A stretch of 64,000 nt of DNA from Flagellimonas algicola (GCF_005937185.1 NZ_VCNI01000002.1:806001-870000); one strand, 5' to 3'. Shown: positions 10,043-18,484, counted from the first letter of the stretch. Numbers and translations are program-made. The notes: a model not told the origin generated them from the letters alone.

Positions 10043-10120
10043 TTTGACTAGATATTAGACTTTAGACGATAGATTTTGATAGCTATGCGTCGTGTTTTTA
10101 TTTCAATTTTTTAAACGATT

Positions 10121-10147
10121 ATAGTCCGTAGCACAGCGAAGGACTAT
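10121..10147. repeat. Palindrome in the atpH-atpA gap
   Basis: Inverted repeat ATAGTCC (10121-10127) / GGACTAT (10141-10147) around a 13-nt loop. The distal arm overlaps the atpH stop codon. The rest of the gap is A/T-rich with short TAGA-type repeats, no gene. Confidence 0.65.
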
Positions 10148-10683
10148 AGACTATTTGTAAATTCTCTTTTTAAATTGTTCAATTTGTTGGATACGCTGGC
10201 ATCGTACTGCAAATCCCCAATGCGCAACACAAACCCACCCAAGATGCTTTCATCCACCTTGTTTTGTATAGTGACTTTGTTTCCCGTGATTTTATTCACT
10301 TGGGCCAACACCTCTTTTTCCAAAGTTGCCGTCAATGGAACCGCAGTGGTGACATACGCAACGTCCTCACCTTTCAATTGCTCGTGTAAGATGATAAACT
10401 TATAGGCCACCTCTTGCAACAGACCAATTCTTTTATTATCGGTCAAGGTATTGATCAGGCCCAAAGTAATTTGGTTAGACCCTTTGAATATCTTTTTTAG
10501 CGCCTCCTTTTTTGCTTCTCCTTTGATGACCGGGCTTCCCAATAAGCTTTGGAGCTCGTCATTATCGTTGATGGTAGCAGCAATGCTTCGCATATCTTTT
10601 TCAACGGCATCGGCCGCTTTCTTTTCGATAGCGAAATCCAAGGTTGCTTTTGCGTAACGTACGGCTGCCCTGTTATTGCTCAT
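10144..10683 (-). CDS. atpH: F1Fo ATP synthase delta subunit
   Basis: 179 aa (OSCP-type). Links the F1 head to the b-subunit stalk. N-terminal helical bundle with RYAKATLDFAIEK (residues 9-21), and the C-terminal signature region VDESILGGFVLRIGDLQYDASVSNKL. Position between atpF and atpA is the standard gene order. Gap of 96 nt to atpF, without an obvious separate promoter. Confidence 0.96.
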   Translation of the reverse strand: MSNNRAAVRYAKATLDFAIEKKAADAVEKDMRSIAATINDNDELQSLLGSPVIKGEAKKEALKKIFKGSNQITLGLINTLTDNKRIGLLQEVAYKFIILHEQLKGEDVAYVTTAVPLTATLEKEVLAQVNKITGNKVTIQNKVDESILGGFVLRIGDLQYDASVSNKLNNLKREFTNSL

Positions 10684-10779
10684 TATATTCGCAATTGTTA
10701 TTCGTTTCTTGGTTAACAGTTAATAGGTTCCAATCTCTGTAAGGCCGATTGTCTTTAACTTTTAACCTTAATCTTTTAA

Positions 10780-11280
10780 CTAGTTTAACTCGATGTCACC
10801 CAACATATCCTGAACAAGCTTTTCTTGTTTCTTCTTGTCGGACAATTCTTCTTTGATCACTTTCTCAGCAATATCGATGGAAAGATTTGCCACCTGCGCC
10901 TTGATATCGGCAACAGCAGCTTTCTTTTCACTCTCGATGGTTGCTTGGGCTTGCTTTACCAATTTATCTCCTTCAACCTGAGCTTGCTCTTTGGCATCAG
11001 CCACAATCTTATCTTTGATCTCACGTGCTTCCTTCAACATAGCTTCGCGCTCAGCTCTAGCTTCCTTCAACAATTTTTCGCTATCGGCAGTAACGTTCTG
11101 CATTTCCTTTTTGGCATCTTCCGCTGCTGCCAAGGCGTCCTTGATTCCATCTTCACGATCGTTTACTGCCTTCAAAATTGGTTTCCATGCAAACTTCCAC
11201 ATTAGAAACAGCAACAAGCCGAACAACAATGTCTGCCAGAAAAACAATCCTACTGAAAACTCTTCCAATAACTTTTCCAT
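10780..11280 (-). CDS. atpF: F1Fo ATP synthase b subunit
   Basis: 166 aa. One N-terminal membrane helix (about residues 10-30, FFWQTLLFGLLLFLMWKFAW) followed by a long charged coiled coil rich in Ala, Lys and Glu that forms the peripheral stalk. A single b-type gene is present, so the stalk is expected to be a homodimer. Standard position between atpE and atpH. Confidence 0.96.
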   Translation of the reverse strand: MEKLLEEFSVGLFFWQTLLFGLLLFLMWKFAWKPILKAVNDREDGIKDALAAAEDAKKEMQNVTADSEKLLKEARAEREAMLKEAREIKDKIVADAKEQAQVEGDKLVKQAQATIESEKKAAVADIKAQVANLSIDIAEKVIKEELSDKKKQEKLVQDMLGDIELN

Positions 11281-11366
11281 AATCTATTCTATGCTTTTAT
11301 ACTTTGAATTTTTAAACGAAGTAAAAGCTGCAACCAACCGTTACAGCCTTTACTTTGTGGGTTTGA

Positions 11367-11558
11367 TTATACCGCGAATAGGGCAGCGAAACCAATACCT
11401 TCAATCAACGCTGCTGCAATCAACATCGCTGTTTGGATTTTTCCGTAAGCTTCAGGCTGACGAGCGATAGCCTCCATAGCAGAACCACCGATTCTACCAA
11501 TACCAAGACCTACACCGATCACTACCAAACCTGCACCTACCATTACTGGAATTTCCAT
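11367..11558 (-). CDS. atpE: F1Fo ATP synthase c subunit (H+-type)
   Basis: 63 aa, two membrane helices with the polar loop ARQPEA (residues 32-37). The ion-carrying carboxylate is Glu53 (AALIEGIGF). The residue after Glu53 is Gly rather than the Ser/Thr seen in sodium-binding c-rings, so proton coupling is expected; that is inference from the motif. Short length is normal for Bacteroidota. The gap to atpB contains a nested palindrome. Confidence 0.96.
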   Translation of the reverse strand: MEIPVMVGAGLVVIGVGLGIGRIGGSAMEAIARQPEAYGKIQTAMLIAAALIEGIGFAALFAV

Positions 11559-11596
11559 ATCTATCTAGTTTAAAAATTAAATACTCAATTTTTGGA

Positions 11597-11639
11597 TTCC
11601 CACATTTAGTCTCGACTGCGCTCGACCTGACGGTGGGAA
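11597..11639. repeat. Palindromic repeat in the atpB-atpE gap
   Basis: Perfect 7-bp outer arms TTCCCAC (11597-11603) / GTGGGAA (11633-11639) enclose a core with two CTCGA copies (TCTCGACTGCGCTCGACC). A GTCAGGTCGAGCGCAGTCGA-type core is a motif I have seen repeated between genes in flavobacterial genomes; copy number here cannot be tested. Confidence 0.6.
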
Positions 11640-11654
11640 CAACATTCTAATCAA

Positions 11655-12785
11655 TTAATGCGCTACTTCAGCTTCATGCTCATGGTCGTGCTCGTGTTCT
11701 TCAGAAGCAAATCCGAAATACAGAGCAGACAACATGGTGAAAATATATGCTTGCAGCAATGCTACCAATACCTCAATCAATGAAATGGCGAAAGCCAGTC
11801 CAAAGGACAATGGGCTTCCCAACCAGCTTTTAAAGATGAACATCAACCCGATCAAACTCATTAATACAATATGACCCGCTTGCATGTTTGCATACAAACG
11901 AATCAATAAGGAGAAAGGTTTAATGATCAATCCCAACAATTCAATGGGAACCAAAATGATATACAATGGTATTTTGCCATACCAAGGCAATGACTTTCCT
12001 AGGGGGTCAAACTGGTGCATCCAGTAATCCTTTGTCCCTGTAAAATTGGTAATCAAAAAGGTCATAATCGCCAAAGAAACTGTAATGGCAATGTTTCCTG
12101 TTACGTTGATTCCCAGTGGAGTCAATCCAAATATGTTCAAAAACCAAATAAAGAAAAAGATAGTCAACAAAAAGGGCATATACTTTCTATAGCGCTTTTC
12201 GCCAATGTTTGGTCTTGCAATATCATCCCTAATATATAGGACTATCGGCTCGAAGAAACGACCTGCTCCTGTTGGAATACCGTTGTTCTTGCCGTAGGAT
12301 TTTGCCAAACTGGTGAACAACCACAACATCAACAAGCCAGTTACAATAATCATCACCACGTTTTTGGTGATGGAAAAGTCCAAAGGCTTTACATTGGTGG
12401 CGTGGTGGTCTTCATCATAATGGATGGTCCCTTCCGCATCTGTTTTATATATTTTGCTGTGATAAAGCTTGTAATAGTTACCATCAACTTCGGCCAAAGT
12501 TTCGCCATGATGGAATTTTGAAGAGGAAAAAACCTTCAATCCGTTATCCCAAAGAATAACCGGTAATGGAAATCCAACATACTTGTGCTCCCCATTTTCC
12601 TTGGTATAGGAAAACAAAGAAAAATCATGGGCGTCCTGAAGGTGATGGGCGATGTATTCCTTAATTTCTGTCTTAAGGTCCTTGCCGTGTCCATCGGCTT
12701 CTTCTTTGGTTTCACTTGCAAAAGTGAACTGACCTAAAAATAGTGCTGCAATAAGAAGAAATCTCGTAAAAAAAGTTTTTCGCAT
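11655..12785 (-). CDS. atpB: F1Fo ATP synthase a subunit
   Basis: 376 aa. Membrane stator channel for protons. Bacteroidota-type long N-terminus: signal peptide MRKTFFTRFLLIAALFLGQ, then an extended periplasmic domain to about residue 135, before the membrane helices. The essential Arg lies in PFSLLIRLYANMQAGHIVL. The His-rich tail is EEHEHDHEHEAEVAH. The frame opens three codons earlier with TTG, but the ATG at 12783-12785 gives a proper signal peptide and is preferred. First canonical atp gene, 118 nt after the small membrane protein gene, with a promoter-like element at 12819-12826. Confidence 0.95.
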   Translation of the reverse strand: MRKTFFTRFLLIAALFLGQFTFASETKEEADGHGKDLKTEIKEYIAHHLQDAHDFSLFSYTKENGEHKYVGFPLPVILWDNGLKVFSSSKFHHGETLAEVDGNYYKLYHSKIYKTDAEGTIHYDEDHHATNVKPLDFSITKNVVMIIVTGLLMLWLFTSLAKSYGKNNGIPTGAGRFFEPIVLYIRDDIARPNIGEKRYRKYMPFLLTIFFFIWFLNIFGLTPLGINVTGNIAITVSLAIMTFLITNFTGTKDYWMHQFDPLGKSLPWYGKIPLYIILVPIELLGLIIKPFSLLIRLYANMQAGHIVLMSLIGLMFIFKSWLGSPLSFGLAFAISLIEVLVALLQAYIFTMLSALYFGFASEEHEHDHEHEAEVAH

Positions 12786-12818
12786 TTCGCTCAAAATATC
12801 GGTCTCTCAAAATCGGTG

Positions 12819-12826
12819 CAAATGTA
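12819..12826 (-). promoter_or_regulatory. Putative -7 box upstream of atpB
   Basis: TACATTTG on the minus strand matches TANNTTTG exactly, 34 nt upstream of the atpB ATG. No well-spaced TTG -33 element is seen, so it could be a weak internal promoter. Confidence 0.45.
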
Positions 12827-12903
12827 AGTCATTCTCACAAAAAGAAAAAAGCTTTCAAACTTTTATTTTTGACACCTTGAGTGGGATAATTTTGAGGTCT
12901 ATC

Positions 12904-13293
12904 CTATAGGTTTTTGAGCATTTTGGAAGTAAAAAATGTCTCCAAAAAAAGTGAGATGGCGTAGGGAACAAAAAAAGCTGCAAACTCCAAGACGGACATA
13001 TCTCCATCACTCTTGTATGTCGGGTAAAATAATAGGAAGAAAAACACAAACTTGAGCAGACTTCCGCCCATAAACAAAAATCCAATCTGATTTTTAAGCT
13101 TCTCCTTGAATTTATAGAGCAATAGAAAAATTACGGCTGCCAAAATCGCGTTTACTACATAGGAAAGCACAATGAGATTGTCAAAAAGAGGAAGGTTCCT
13201 CAGCGACAGAATTCCTAAATGCGCTCCAAAGGACAGGAGCAACAATAACAAAAGAAGTGCAATAAATTTGGTGGGAAAATTGAGTTTGGGCAT
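12904..13293 (-). CDS. Small integral membrane protein preceding atpB (DUF6168-like)
   Basis: 129 aa with four predicted membrane helices (about 10-30, 38-60, 70-92, 100-122). The position after an AtpZ/AtpI-like gene and before atpB is where some bacteria carry AtpI/UncI, a helper for c-ring assembly and magnesium transport. No sequence motif proves such a role. I recall the family as DUF6168, with moderate certainty. Its ATG overlaps the atpZ stop by one base. Confidence 0.72.
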   Translation of the reverse strand: MPKLNFPTKFIALLLLLLLLSFGAHLGILSLRNLPLFDNLIVLSYVVNAILAAVIFLLLYKFKEKLKNQIGFLFMGGSLLKFVFFFLLFYPTYKSDGDMSVLEFAAFFVPYAISLFLETFFTSKMLKNL

Positions 13294-13523
13294 TAGTACT
13301 TAATCCGTTTTAGCTGTTGCAAAACTACCCAAATTGAAATTGCCACTCCCAATAAAGTGGCAATTACCGTGAAAATATTTTTTTCGTTCCCGTAATAAGA
13401 ATCCAACCATTTCCCACCTTTTACAGCGAGGAAAATAATGGCCCCCATTTCAAATGCAATGCCTGAAAGCATTGCGGCATTCTTAAAATTGTTCTTCTTC
13501 TTAGGAGACTTTTGCTGGTTCAT
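13293..13523 (-). CDS. AtpZ/AtpI family protein
   Basis: 76 aa. Basic N-terminus (NQQKSPKKKNNFKNAA), then two membrane helices (about 18-38 and 50-68), as in AtpZ/AtpI proteins associated with F1Fo assembly or magnesium uptake. The start ATG at 13521-13523 lies inside the end of the bactofilin gene (23-nt overlap). The open frame extends further upstream only as an antisense-like shadow over bactofilin. The overlap indicates translational coupling of a cytoskeletal protein with the ATP synthase helper. Confidence 0.85.
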   Translation of the reverse strand: MNQQKSPKKKNNFKNAAMLSGIAFEMGAIIFLAVKGGKWLDSYYGNEKNIFTVIATLLGVAISIWVVLQQLKRIKY

Positions 13524-13938
13524 TGGTCTTGTTGGGCTGCAGTTTGTGCGTGGAGGCAGCAGCAGCTGGTGCCGATGCTCCTTTGCCCATGGTACAAGCA
13601 GCATTAAATGTGGCTCCGGGTTCAACCGCCAACTTTGAAACACTTACCGTTCCTTCAATTATTGCAGATGCCTTAAGGGATAGTAAATCGTTTACTTGAA
13701 GTTCGCCATTAAATTTCCCTTCAATATCTGCATTTACACATTCTACTTTTCCTTTGATGTAGCCATCTTTTCCGATAACCACTTTTCCGGAAGTTTTTAC
13801 GTTGCCTTCGAGTTTACCATCGATTCGAAAATCGGCCTCCGAAGTAATATCACCCTTAATTTTGGTGTTCTTCTCAATTCTGTTGGGTTGTCCTCCAAGT
13901 TCTGTCATAGTCCGAGGTTTTTTGTTGTCTGAAAACAT
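13501..13938 (-). CDS. Bactofilin (polymer-forming cytoskeletal protein)
   Basis: 145 aa. Central beta-helix domain with the bactofilin pattern: NTKIKGDITSEADFRIDGKL, EGNVKTSGKVVIGKDGYIKG and EGTVSVSKLAVEPGATFNA (about residues 24-115). Unstructured Ala/Pro-rich C-terminal tail. Bactofilins polymerise without nucleotide and help place cell-wall enzymes or motility machinery. Lies 6 nt after sprE and overlaps atpZ. This gene order (sprE, bactofilin, atpZ, atp) puts it in an operon with gliding and ATP synthase genes. Confidence 0.92.
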   Translation of the reverse strand: MFSDNKKPRTMTELGGQPNRIEKNTKIKGDITSEADFRIDGKLEGNVKTSGKVVIGKDGYIKGKVECVNADIEGKFNGELQVNDLLSLKASAIIEGTVSVSKLAVEPGATFNAACTMGKGASAPAAAASTHKLQPNKTNEPAKVS

Positions 13939-13944
13939 TGTTTT

Positions 13945-16500
13945 CTAAGGTTTTGGGGTTAAAATTTGCGCCTTATACGCATTTAAGTTTTTGTGTACTT
14001 GTATGATTTTATAATTGTTAGATAAAACTACAAAATTCTCATCGTAGATGCGGTAGTCCTTATTCTTTTTTATAAGCTCTGCATAGCCTAGGGCAAAGTC
14101 TTTCGATCTAAATCCATGCACCACCACAAATTGGTCCTCCAACGTATAAATATCCTTGGAAACCACATTTTTATAATTAAGGTCCTTAATGGATGCCTCC
14201 AATCGCTCCTTTAATTTCAACGCTTTTTCGTTGTCCTTTATTTTAAATGGGAAAACCACTTTCCAATTCCCAGCTCCGGTTGATCCGGTTTCTGGGGAAA
14301 ATTCCTTGGCTTCCAACTTGGGCAATTGGTTGGCCACCATTGCTTCGGCTTTTTTACCTTCCGGATTATTGGGATAGGTCAGTGCCACAAAATTCAGTGC
14401 TTCCTTGAAAGACTCAAATCCTTGCAAACGACCAATGGCATTCGCTTTCAACATCTCAAACTTGGGAACAATGGGGTCTCCTGTAAATTTGTTGATGTAA
14501 TCCTGGGTTAAGGTTATTACCTGAAGATATTCTTGTTGTTCGTACAATTTATAAAGCGACGCATACCTGGCATCCGGGCTATCCGTATTTCCAGCCAATA
14601 CCGCTTGGGGATTCAGCAGAATTTCGGCATATCTGGTATCCGGATGGTTCCTGATGATATCCTGTTTCATGTTCTGCGCCAAGGGACTTCCTGTTTCCTC
14701 ATAGATTTTGTACAGATTGTATTTGGATGGAAGGATCAAGCGCTCCTCTGGATTCAAAGCCAAAACCCGTTCAAGTTTGCCCGCAGCCAATAGGTTCTCC
14801 TTGAATTTTTCCTTATAGATCAATCCCAATTGATAGTTGGCAAAATTGCGTTCGCCCCAAAGACTATCAATCACCTTTTCATCTGTTGGTATCTGGCTCA
14901 AATAAAAATCCAGCGAATATTTTTGTTCATCCGAAATGGCCGTAGCGGGCTGACCATTGGCCAAAACTGCTTCTCCGGTTGCTTCGGAAACCAAAGTTCT
15001 AGCTTTGTTACTCCAACGCCAATCATCTTCCAAGGTTCGATCCCCCCAGCGGGTTCTAAAATCGTTTTTTCCGTAGCCCAAACTGGTAATGTTGTAAAAA
15101 TAAAACTTGCCCTTGTTTTCTTTTCCGCCTTTGGATTCTGCAAAAGTGGCAAAACCAGCGGTTGTTCGTTCCAATTCTGCTTGGGCCGCTTCCTCATCCT
15201 TGCGCTTGAGCTCTGCAATAAGTTCTTCAAAATAAGCTTTACGCTCTGCTTCCGGCATTTCATATAAAGTGATTACGCTATCCGCATACTGCACAATGTC
15301 CTCGTACTTGATCACATCTTCCAAATTGTCCAACTTCTTCTTGATGCGACGATGCTCCTTGGTGTTTACCACAAGGTTGGTCAGGGTGCTATCATAATAG
15401 GCCCCTGAGGTTTTGTAGGCGTCTTGGTCAAAGTAGTAGTCGCCCAAATCTTTGTAATTAAGCGCATTTAATTTACGCTCTCCGGTATTGGCCATTAAGG
15501 ATTTGTTGAAATAGATAATGGCCAAGCTGTCGGATTGGGTGTTCAAATGGAACTGGGCAATCTCTCTATAGATCTTGTCCAAAAACGGTCGGTTTTCTCT
15601 ATTCTCTTCCAACTCGGTCAAATATTCCAATACCTCTTCTTGGTTGGTATCCGTAATCTCCGTGTTCTGGATTTTCTTTAGATGGGCATTGATCATGTAG
15701 ACCCTTGGGGATTTCCTGTTCAGGGCAATTACCTTATCAAAAGCATAGTTGGCGCTATCCTTGAATCCCAAATTGTTGTACAGCTGACCAATGATGAACA
15801 GGTACCTTCCCTTTTCAGCATTCTTTTTGGTATAGGCCTGGGCTATCTTCAATTTTTGGATGGCCGTGTCCTTAGCCTTTAGGTTGATATAGCATTGTGC
15901 CATCACTGCATTGGCATCGGCATGCTCTTGATCTTTTAGGCGTTCAAATTTGAACAATCTTTGCAGGTTCTTTATGGCCAATTCCGGATTGTCTAGACGC
16001 ATATTCGTTTTCTCCCGCCAGATGGTGGCTTCGTTGAGCTTATCACTTTCCGTATATTTTCTCAGAATGTAATTGAAAGATTCCAAGGCTGGAATATAGC
16101 GTTGGTCAAAATATCGGGCCTTGCCCAACAAAAGAAAAGCCTCATCCGTTTGTGGATTGCGCTCTTCGTCCTTAATGTCCATGCTGTGCTTTTGGATGGC
16201 CTTGGTGGCCTTCTCCTCCGCAATGATAAAGTTGGGGTTGTTGTTCTCGGAATCCAGTTTCACCTCATCGGTGACTTCCAAACGTTCCACGGGCAAAATT
16301 TCCCAATAGTCATCGCGGTAATTGGAATTGAGTTCCTCCCTGCCTTGATCAAAGGCAATATTGCCATTATACAGGGTGTTGTATTTAGTATTTAGGGCAT
16401 GCCAATTGCGGTTAAGGAACTTGTCCTTTTTTGTGGAACAGGAGTTAAAAACCAGCCCGCCCAATACAATTGTGGCAAAAAAAAGATGTTGAAGCTTCAA
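13945..16500 (-). CDS. sprE: SprE/PorW-like TPR lipoprotein (gliding motility, type IX secretion)
   Basis: 851 aa lipoprotein; lipobox Cys21 (LVFNSC). Family hallmark region just after it: FLNRNWHALNTKYNTLYNG (residues 28-46). Numerous TPR-like helix pairs run through residues about 120-420 and 560-720. SprE of Flavobacterium johnsoniae and PorW of Porphyromonas gingivalis are needed for type IX secretion, and SprE also for gliding. The reading frame has no ATG near the start; TTG at 16498-16500 gives a correct lipoprotein signal (MKLQHLFFATIVLGG). Its last bases coincide with a TAATTTTG sequence, so start and promoter need mapping. Upstream is repeat element A. Confidence 0.88.
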   Translation of the reverse strand: MKLQHLFFATIVLGGLVFNSCSTKKDKFLNRNWHALNTKYNTLYNGNIAFDQGREELNSNYRDDYWEILPVERLEVTDEVKLDSENNNPNFIIAEEKATKAIQKHSMDIKDEERNPQTDEAFLLLGKARYFDQRYIPALESFNYILRKYTESDKLNEATIWREKTNMRLDNPELAIKNLQRLFKFERLKDQEHADANAVMAQCYINLKAKDTAIQKLKIAQAYTKKNAEKGRYLFIIGQLYNNLGFKDSANYAFDKVIALNRKSPRVYMINAHLKKIQNTEITDTNQEEVLEYLTELEENRENRPFLDKIYREIAQFHLNTQSDSLAIIYFNKSLMANTGERKLNALNYKDLGDYYFDQDAYKTSGAYYDSTLTNLVVNTKEHRRIKKKLDNLEDVIKYEDIVQYADSVITLYEMPEAERKAYFEELIAELKRKDEEAAQAELERTTAGFATFAESKGGKENKGKFYFYNITSLGYGKNDFRTRWGDRTLEDDWRWSNKARTLVSEATGEAVLANGQPATAISDEQKYSLDFYLSQIPTDEKVIDSLWGERNFANYQLGLIYKEKFKENLLAAGKLERVLALNPEERLILPSKYNLYKIYEETGSPLAQNMKQDIIRNHPDTRYAEILLNPQAVLAGNTDSPDARYASLYKLYEQQEYLQVITLTQDYINKFTGDPIVPKFEMLKANAIGRLQGFESFKEALNFVALTYPNNPEGKKAEAMVANQLPKLEAKEFSPETGSTGAGNWKVVFPFKIKDNEKALKLKERLEASIKDLNYKNVVSKDIYTLEDQFVVVHGFRSKDFALGYAELIKKNKDYRIYDENFVVLSNNYKIIQVHKNLNAYKAQILTPKP

Positions 16501-16596
16501 AATTATCGATAATCGTGTCTAACCTTAACTGAAAAACGTCCAGATTATTATAAGGCTCATCGGCAAAATGCAATAATTTTTCTTCTTGGATTTTTT

Positions 16597-16704
16597 ACAC
16601 ACCTCGAACCCCTCTCCAGAGGGGAATTTAATCTTAGAAAGTTTTTGATAATCCTCCCTTCTTGAGAAGGGAAAGATTTCAAGCAACGAAATCCAGGATG
16701 TGTC
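16597..16704. repeat. Paired-palindrome intergenic element, copy A
   Basis: Contains two hairpins: CCCCTCTCCAGAGGGG (16609-16624) and CCCTTCTTGAGAAGGG (16656-16671). These are followed by GATTTC...GAAATC arms (16675-16694). The ends are short imperfect inverted repeats (ACACACC at the left, GGATGTGT at the right). Same layout as copies B and C. Confidence 0.85.
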
Positions 16705-16741
16705 ACTACCAAACATCCCCGTACATTAAAAATATTGAAGA

Positions 16742-17755
16742 CTACCAGGCTGAAGGTCTTTCAAAATTGGTCCTGCTCCTATTGTATTTGGACTTGTATG
16801 CCACTGGGGAAAGTCCCACATATTTTTTAAAGACGGTGCGAAACGCTTTTTGATCGGCATAACCCACTTGATACATGATCTCATTCACATTTTGCTGGGT
16901 AGATTCCAAGCTGCGTTTCGCTGCTTCAATCTTCACTCTTTGAATGTATTCCAAGGGGGTGTTCTGGGTAGCTTTTTTAAACCGTCGCACAAAATTGCGA
17001 CTACTGATTGCATATTTCTCTGCCAAACGTTCCACAGATATCTTACTCCTCACATTATCTTCAATATACTTTTGAGCTTCTTTTATGGCATCATCCTCGT
17101 GATCTTTTTGTGCCTGAAAAATCGCAAATTGGTTCTGGTCCTGCCGATCCATATCAATCTCAAAAAACTTGGACAGATAAATAGCTGCTGGCCGGCCACA
17201 GTATTTTTCAACCAAATGGAGGATAAGGTTCAAAAAGGAAAAAGCTCCGCCACTTGTATAAATGCCATCTTCGTCGGTCACAATTTTGTTGGACACCAAG
17301 TTTACTTGTGGAAACATCTTTCTAAACATATCCATTCCCGCCCAGTGGGTAGCGCATTGTTTGCCGTCCACCAATCCGGTTTGGGCCAACAAAAAAGCGC
17401 CCATACACATACTGGCAACTTCGGTATTGTTCCGGAGTCTTTGGTTTAGAATCCATGGAATAAAATCCTTGTTCTGATCCAAATCGGCGTCCAGTTTGTC
17501 CGGCCTTAAGGCTGGAATAAGAATCAAATCCGTCTTTTTAATATCATCAATTGTGCTATCGCAATGTATACTGAAAAGTCCTTCGTACAAGGAATAGTCA
17601 TGATTCAAACCCACCAAATGCAGTTCAAAAAAATCATCTTCCCGAATCCCCGCTTTTTTCAAGAACTGATTAGCGGCCATCAATATTTTAAATGGGCCCA
17701 CCACACTGCTTAAAATGGCATTGCCCTTGGGCACCAATATGCTTACATGTTTCAT
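16742..17755 (-). CDS. GlxA-type AraC transcriptional regulator
   Basis: 337 aa. N-terminal DJ-1/PfpI-like domain (about residues 3-190, with ASMCMGAFLLAQTGL around the nucleophile-elbow position). C-terminal AraC/XylS domain with two helix-turn-helix units (about 230-325; SVERLAEKYAISSRNFVRRF and VNEIMYQVGYADQKAFRTVF). GlxA-like proteins sense small molecules through the DJ-1 part. The frame opens 22 codons earlier, but MKHVSILVPKGN at 17755 is the family N-terminus. Divergent from the small-enzyme group that starts at 17866, which it may regulate. Preceded by repeat element A at its 3' side. Confidence 0.88.
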   Translation of the reverse strand: MKHVSILVPKGNAILSSVVGPFKILMAANQFLKKAGIREDDFFELHLVGLNHDYSLYEGLFSIHCDSTIDDIKKTDLILIPALRPDKLDADLDQNKDFIPWILNQRLRNNTEVASMCMGAFLLAQTGLVDGKQCATHWAGMDMFRKMFPQVNLVSNKIVTDEDGIYTSGGAFSFLNLILHLVEKYCGRPAAIYLSKFFEIDMDRQDQNQFAIFQAQKDHEDDAIKEAQKYIEDNVRSKISVERLAEKYAISSRNFVRRFKKATQNTPLEYIQRVKIEAAKRSLESTQQNVNEIMYQVGYADQKAFRTVFKKYVGLSPVAYKSKYNRSRTNFERPSAW

Positions 17756-17853
17756 AATCAGCTTTTTTACACTATAAATGTAATGGGAATACTTGGCACA
17801 ATCAACCCTTAAAAGTGTCATATTTACCCTTATACCTGCATAGGCCTCTTTTG

Positions 17854-17861
17854 TAGCTTTG
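17854..17861 (+). promoter_or_regulatory. Putative -7 box directly before the TfoX/YjbR-like gene
   Basis: TAGCTTTG matches TANNTTTG and ends 4 nt before the ATG at 17866. If used, the transcript would be leaderless. No clear -33 TTG at 17-23 nt spacing, so chance match is possible. Confidence 0.35.
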
Positions 17862-17865
17862 GGAT

Positions 17866-18180
17866 ATGGAGTTCGAAAAATTCTTGGAAATACGGGATAA
17901 GCTTTGCTTGCAAGAGGCTGATGTCACCGAAGGCAAAATGATGAGTTCCCAGTCCATTCATTATAAAAAGAAGGTGTTTGCCTTTTTCTCGAAAAAAAAT
18001 AAAATGGTTTTTAAGCTGGGTTCGCCATCCGCCGTGGAAGGAATTGAAGTTGAACTCATGGAGTTTAACCCTTTCAAGAACAAAGGGCCATTGAAAGGTT
18101 GGTACGAAGCGGAGTTCCAATACCACGAAAGTTGGGAAAAACTGGCAGACATTGCTTTGGAAAAAATCAAAACGGACTGA
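17866..18180 (+). CDS. Small TfoX/MmcQ-YjbR-like protein
   Basis: 104 aa, soluble, no signal peptide. The pattern EGKMMSSQSIHYKKKVFAFF followed by MVFKLG resembles small proteins of the TfoX-N/YjbR-like fold, whose functions are mostly unknown. Assignment is tentative. It begins a plus-strand group (17866-19554) of four short genes, with only 3 nt to the next gene, so they are probably one transcript divergent from the GlxA-type regulator. Confidence 0.68.
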   Translation: MEFEKFLEIRDKLCLQEADVTEGKMMSSQSIHYKKKVFAFFSKKNKMVFKLGSPSAVEGIEVELMEFNPFKNKGPLKGWYEAEFQYHESWEKLADIALEKIKTD

Positions 18181-18183
18181 GCC

Positions 18184-18474
18184 ATGATCCATGTATTTGT
18201 ACCCTATAAGGTAAGACCGGATGCCGTGGAAACCGTAAAGGAAATTGTGGGCAAGTTTATTTCCCAAATTGAGGAAAACGAGCCTGGCACCTTGTTGTAC
18301 AAATCCTTCCAGGATGCTGAAGAACCCACAAGTTTTACACATGTGATGAGCTTTGCCAACCCGGAGGCCGAAACGCTGCACAAGAAGAGTAGCTATTGCA
18401 GGGAATTTACGGATGTGCTGTATCCGCTTTGCGAAATTATGCCCAAGCCCATGCTCCAAAATGAAATCCACTAA
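18184..18474 (+). CDS. Antibiotic biosynthesis monooxygenase (ABM) domain protein
   Basis: 96 aa, dimeric alpha-beta ferredoxin-like fold expected. N-terminal strand VFVPYKVRPDAVETVKEIVG and the later YKSFQDAEEPTSFTHVMSF segment fit the ABM/YgiN-like family. Members range from quinol monooxygenases to heme-degrading enzymes; no distinguishing residue is seen, so the reaction is unassigned. Starts 3 nt after the preceding gene's stop. Its 3' end lies 10 nt before the DUF2461 start. Confidence 0.78.
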   Translation: MIHVFVPYKVRPDAVETVKEIVGKFISQIEENEPGTLLYKSFQDAEEPTSFTHVMSFANPEAETLHKKSSYCREFTDVLYPLCEIMPKPMLQNEIH

Positions 18475-18484
18475 CAGACCTATC

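Noticed and set aside
13524-13643. Longer N-terminus for the AtpZ-like protein.
   Set aside because: The extra 40 residues (rich in Pro, His, Arg) only shadow the bactofilin coding region in another frame; AtpZ homologues start at MNQQ.
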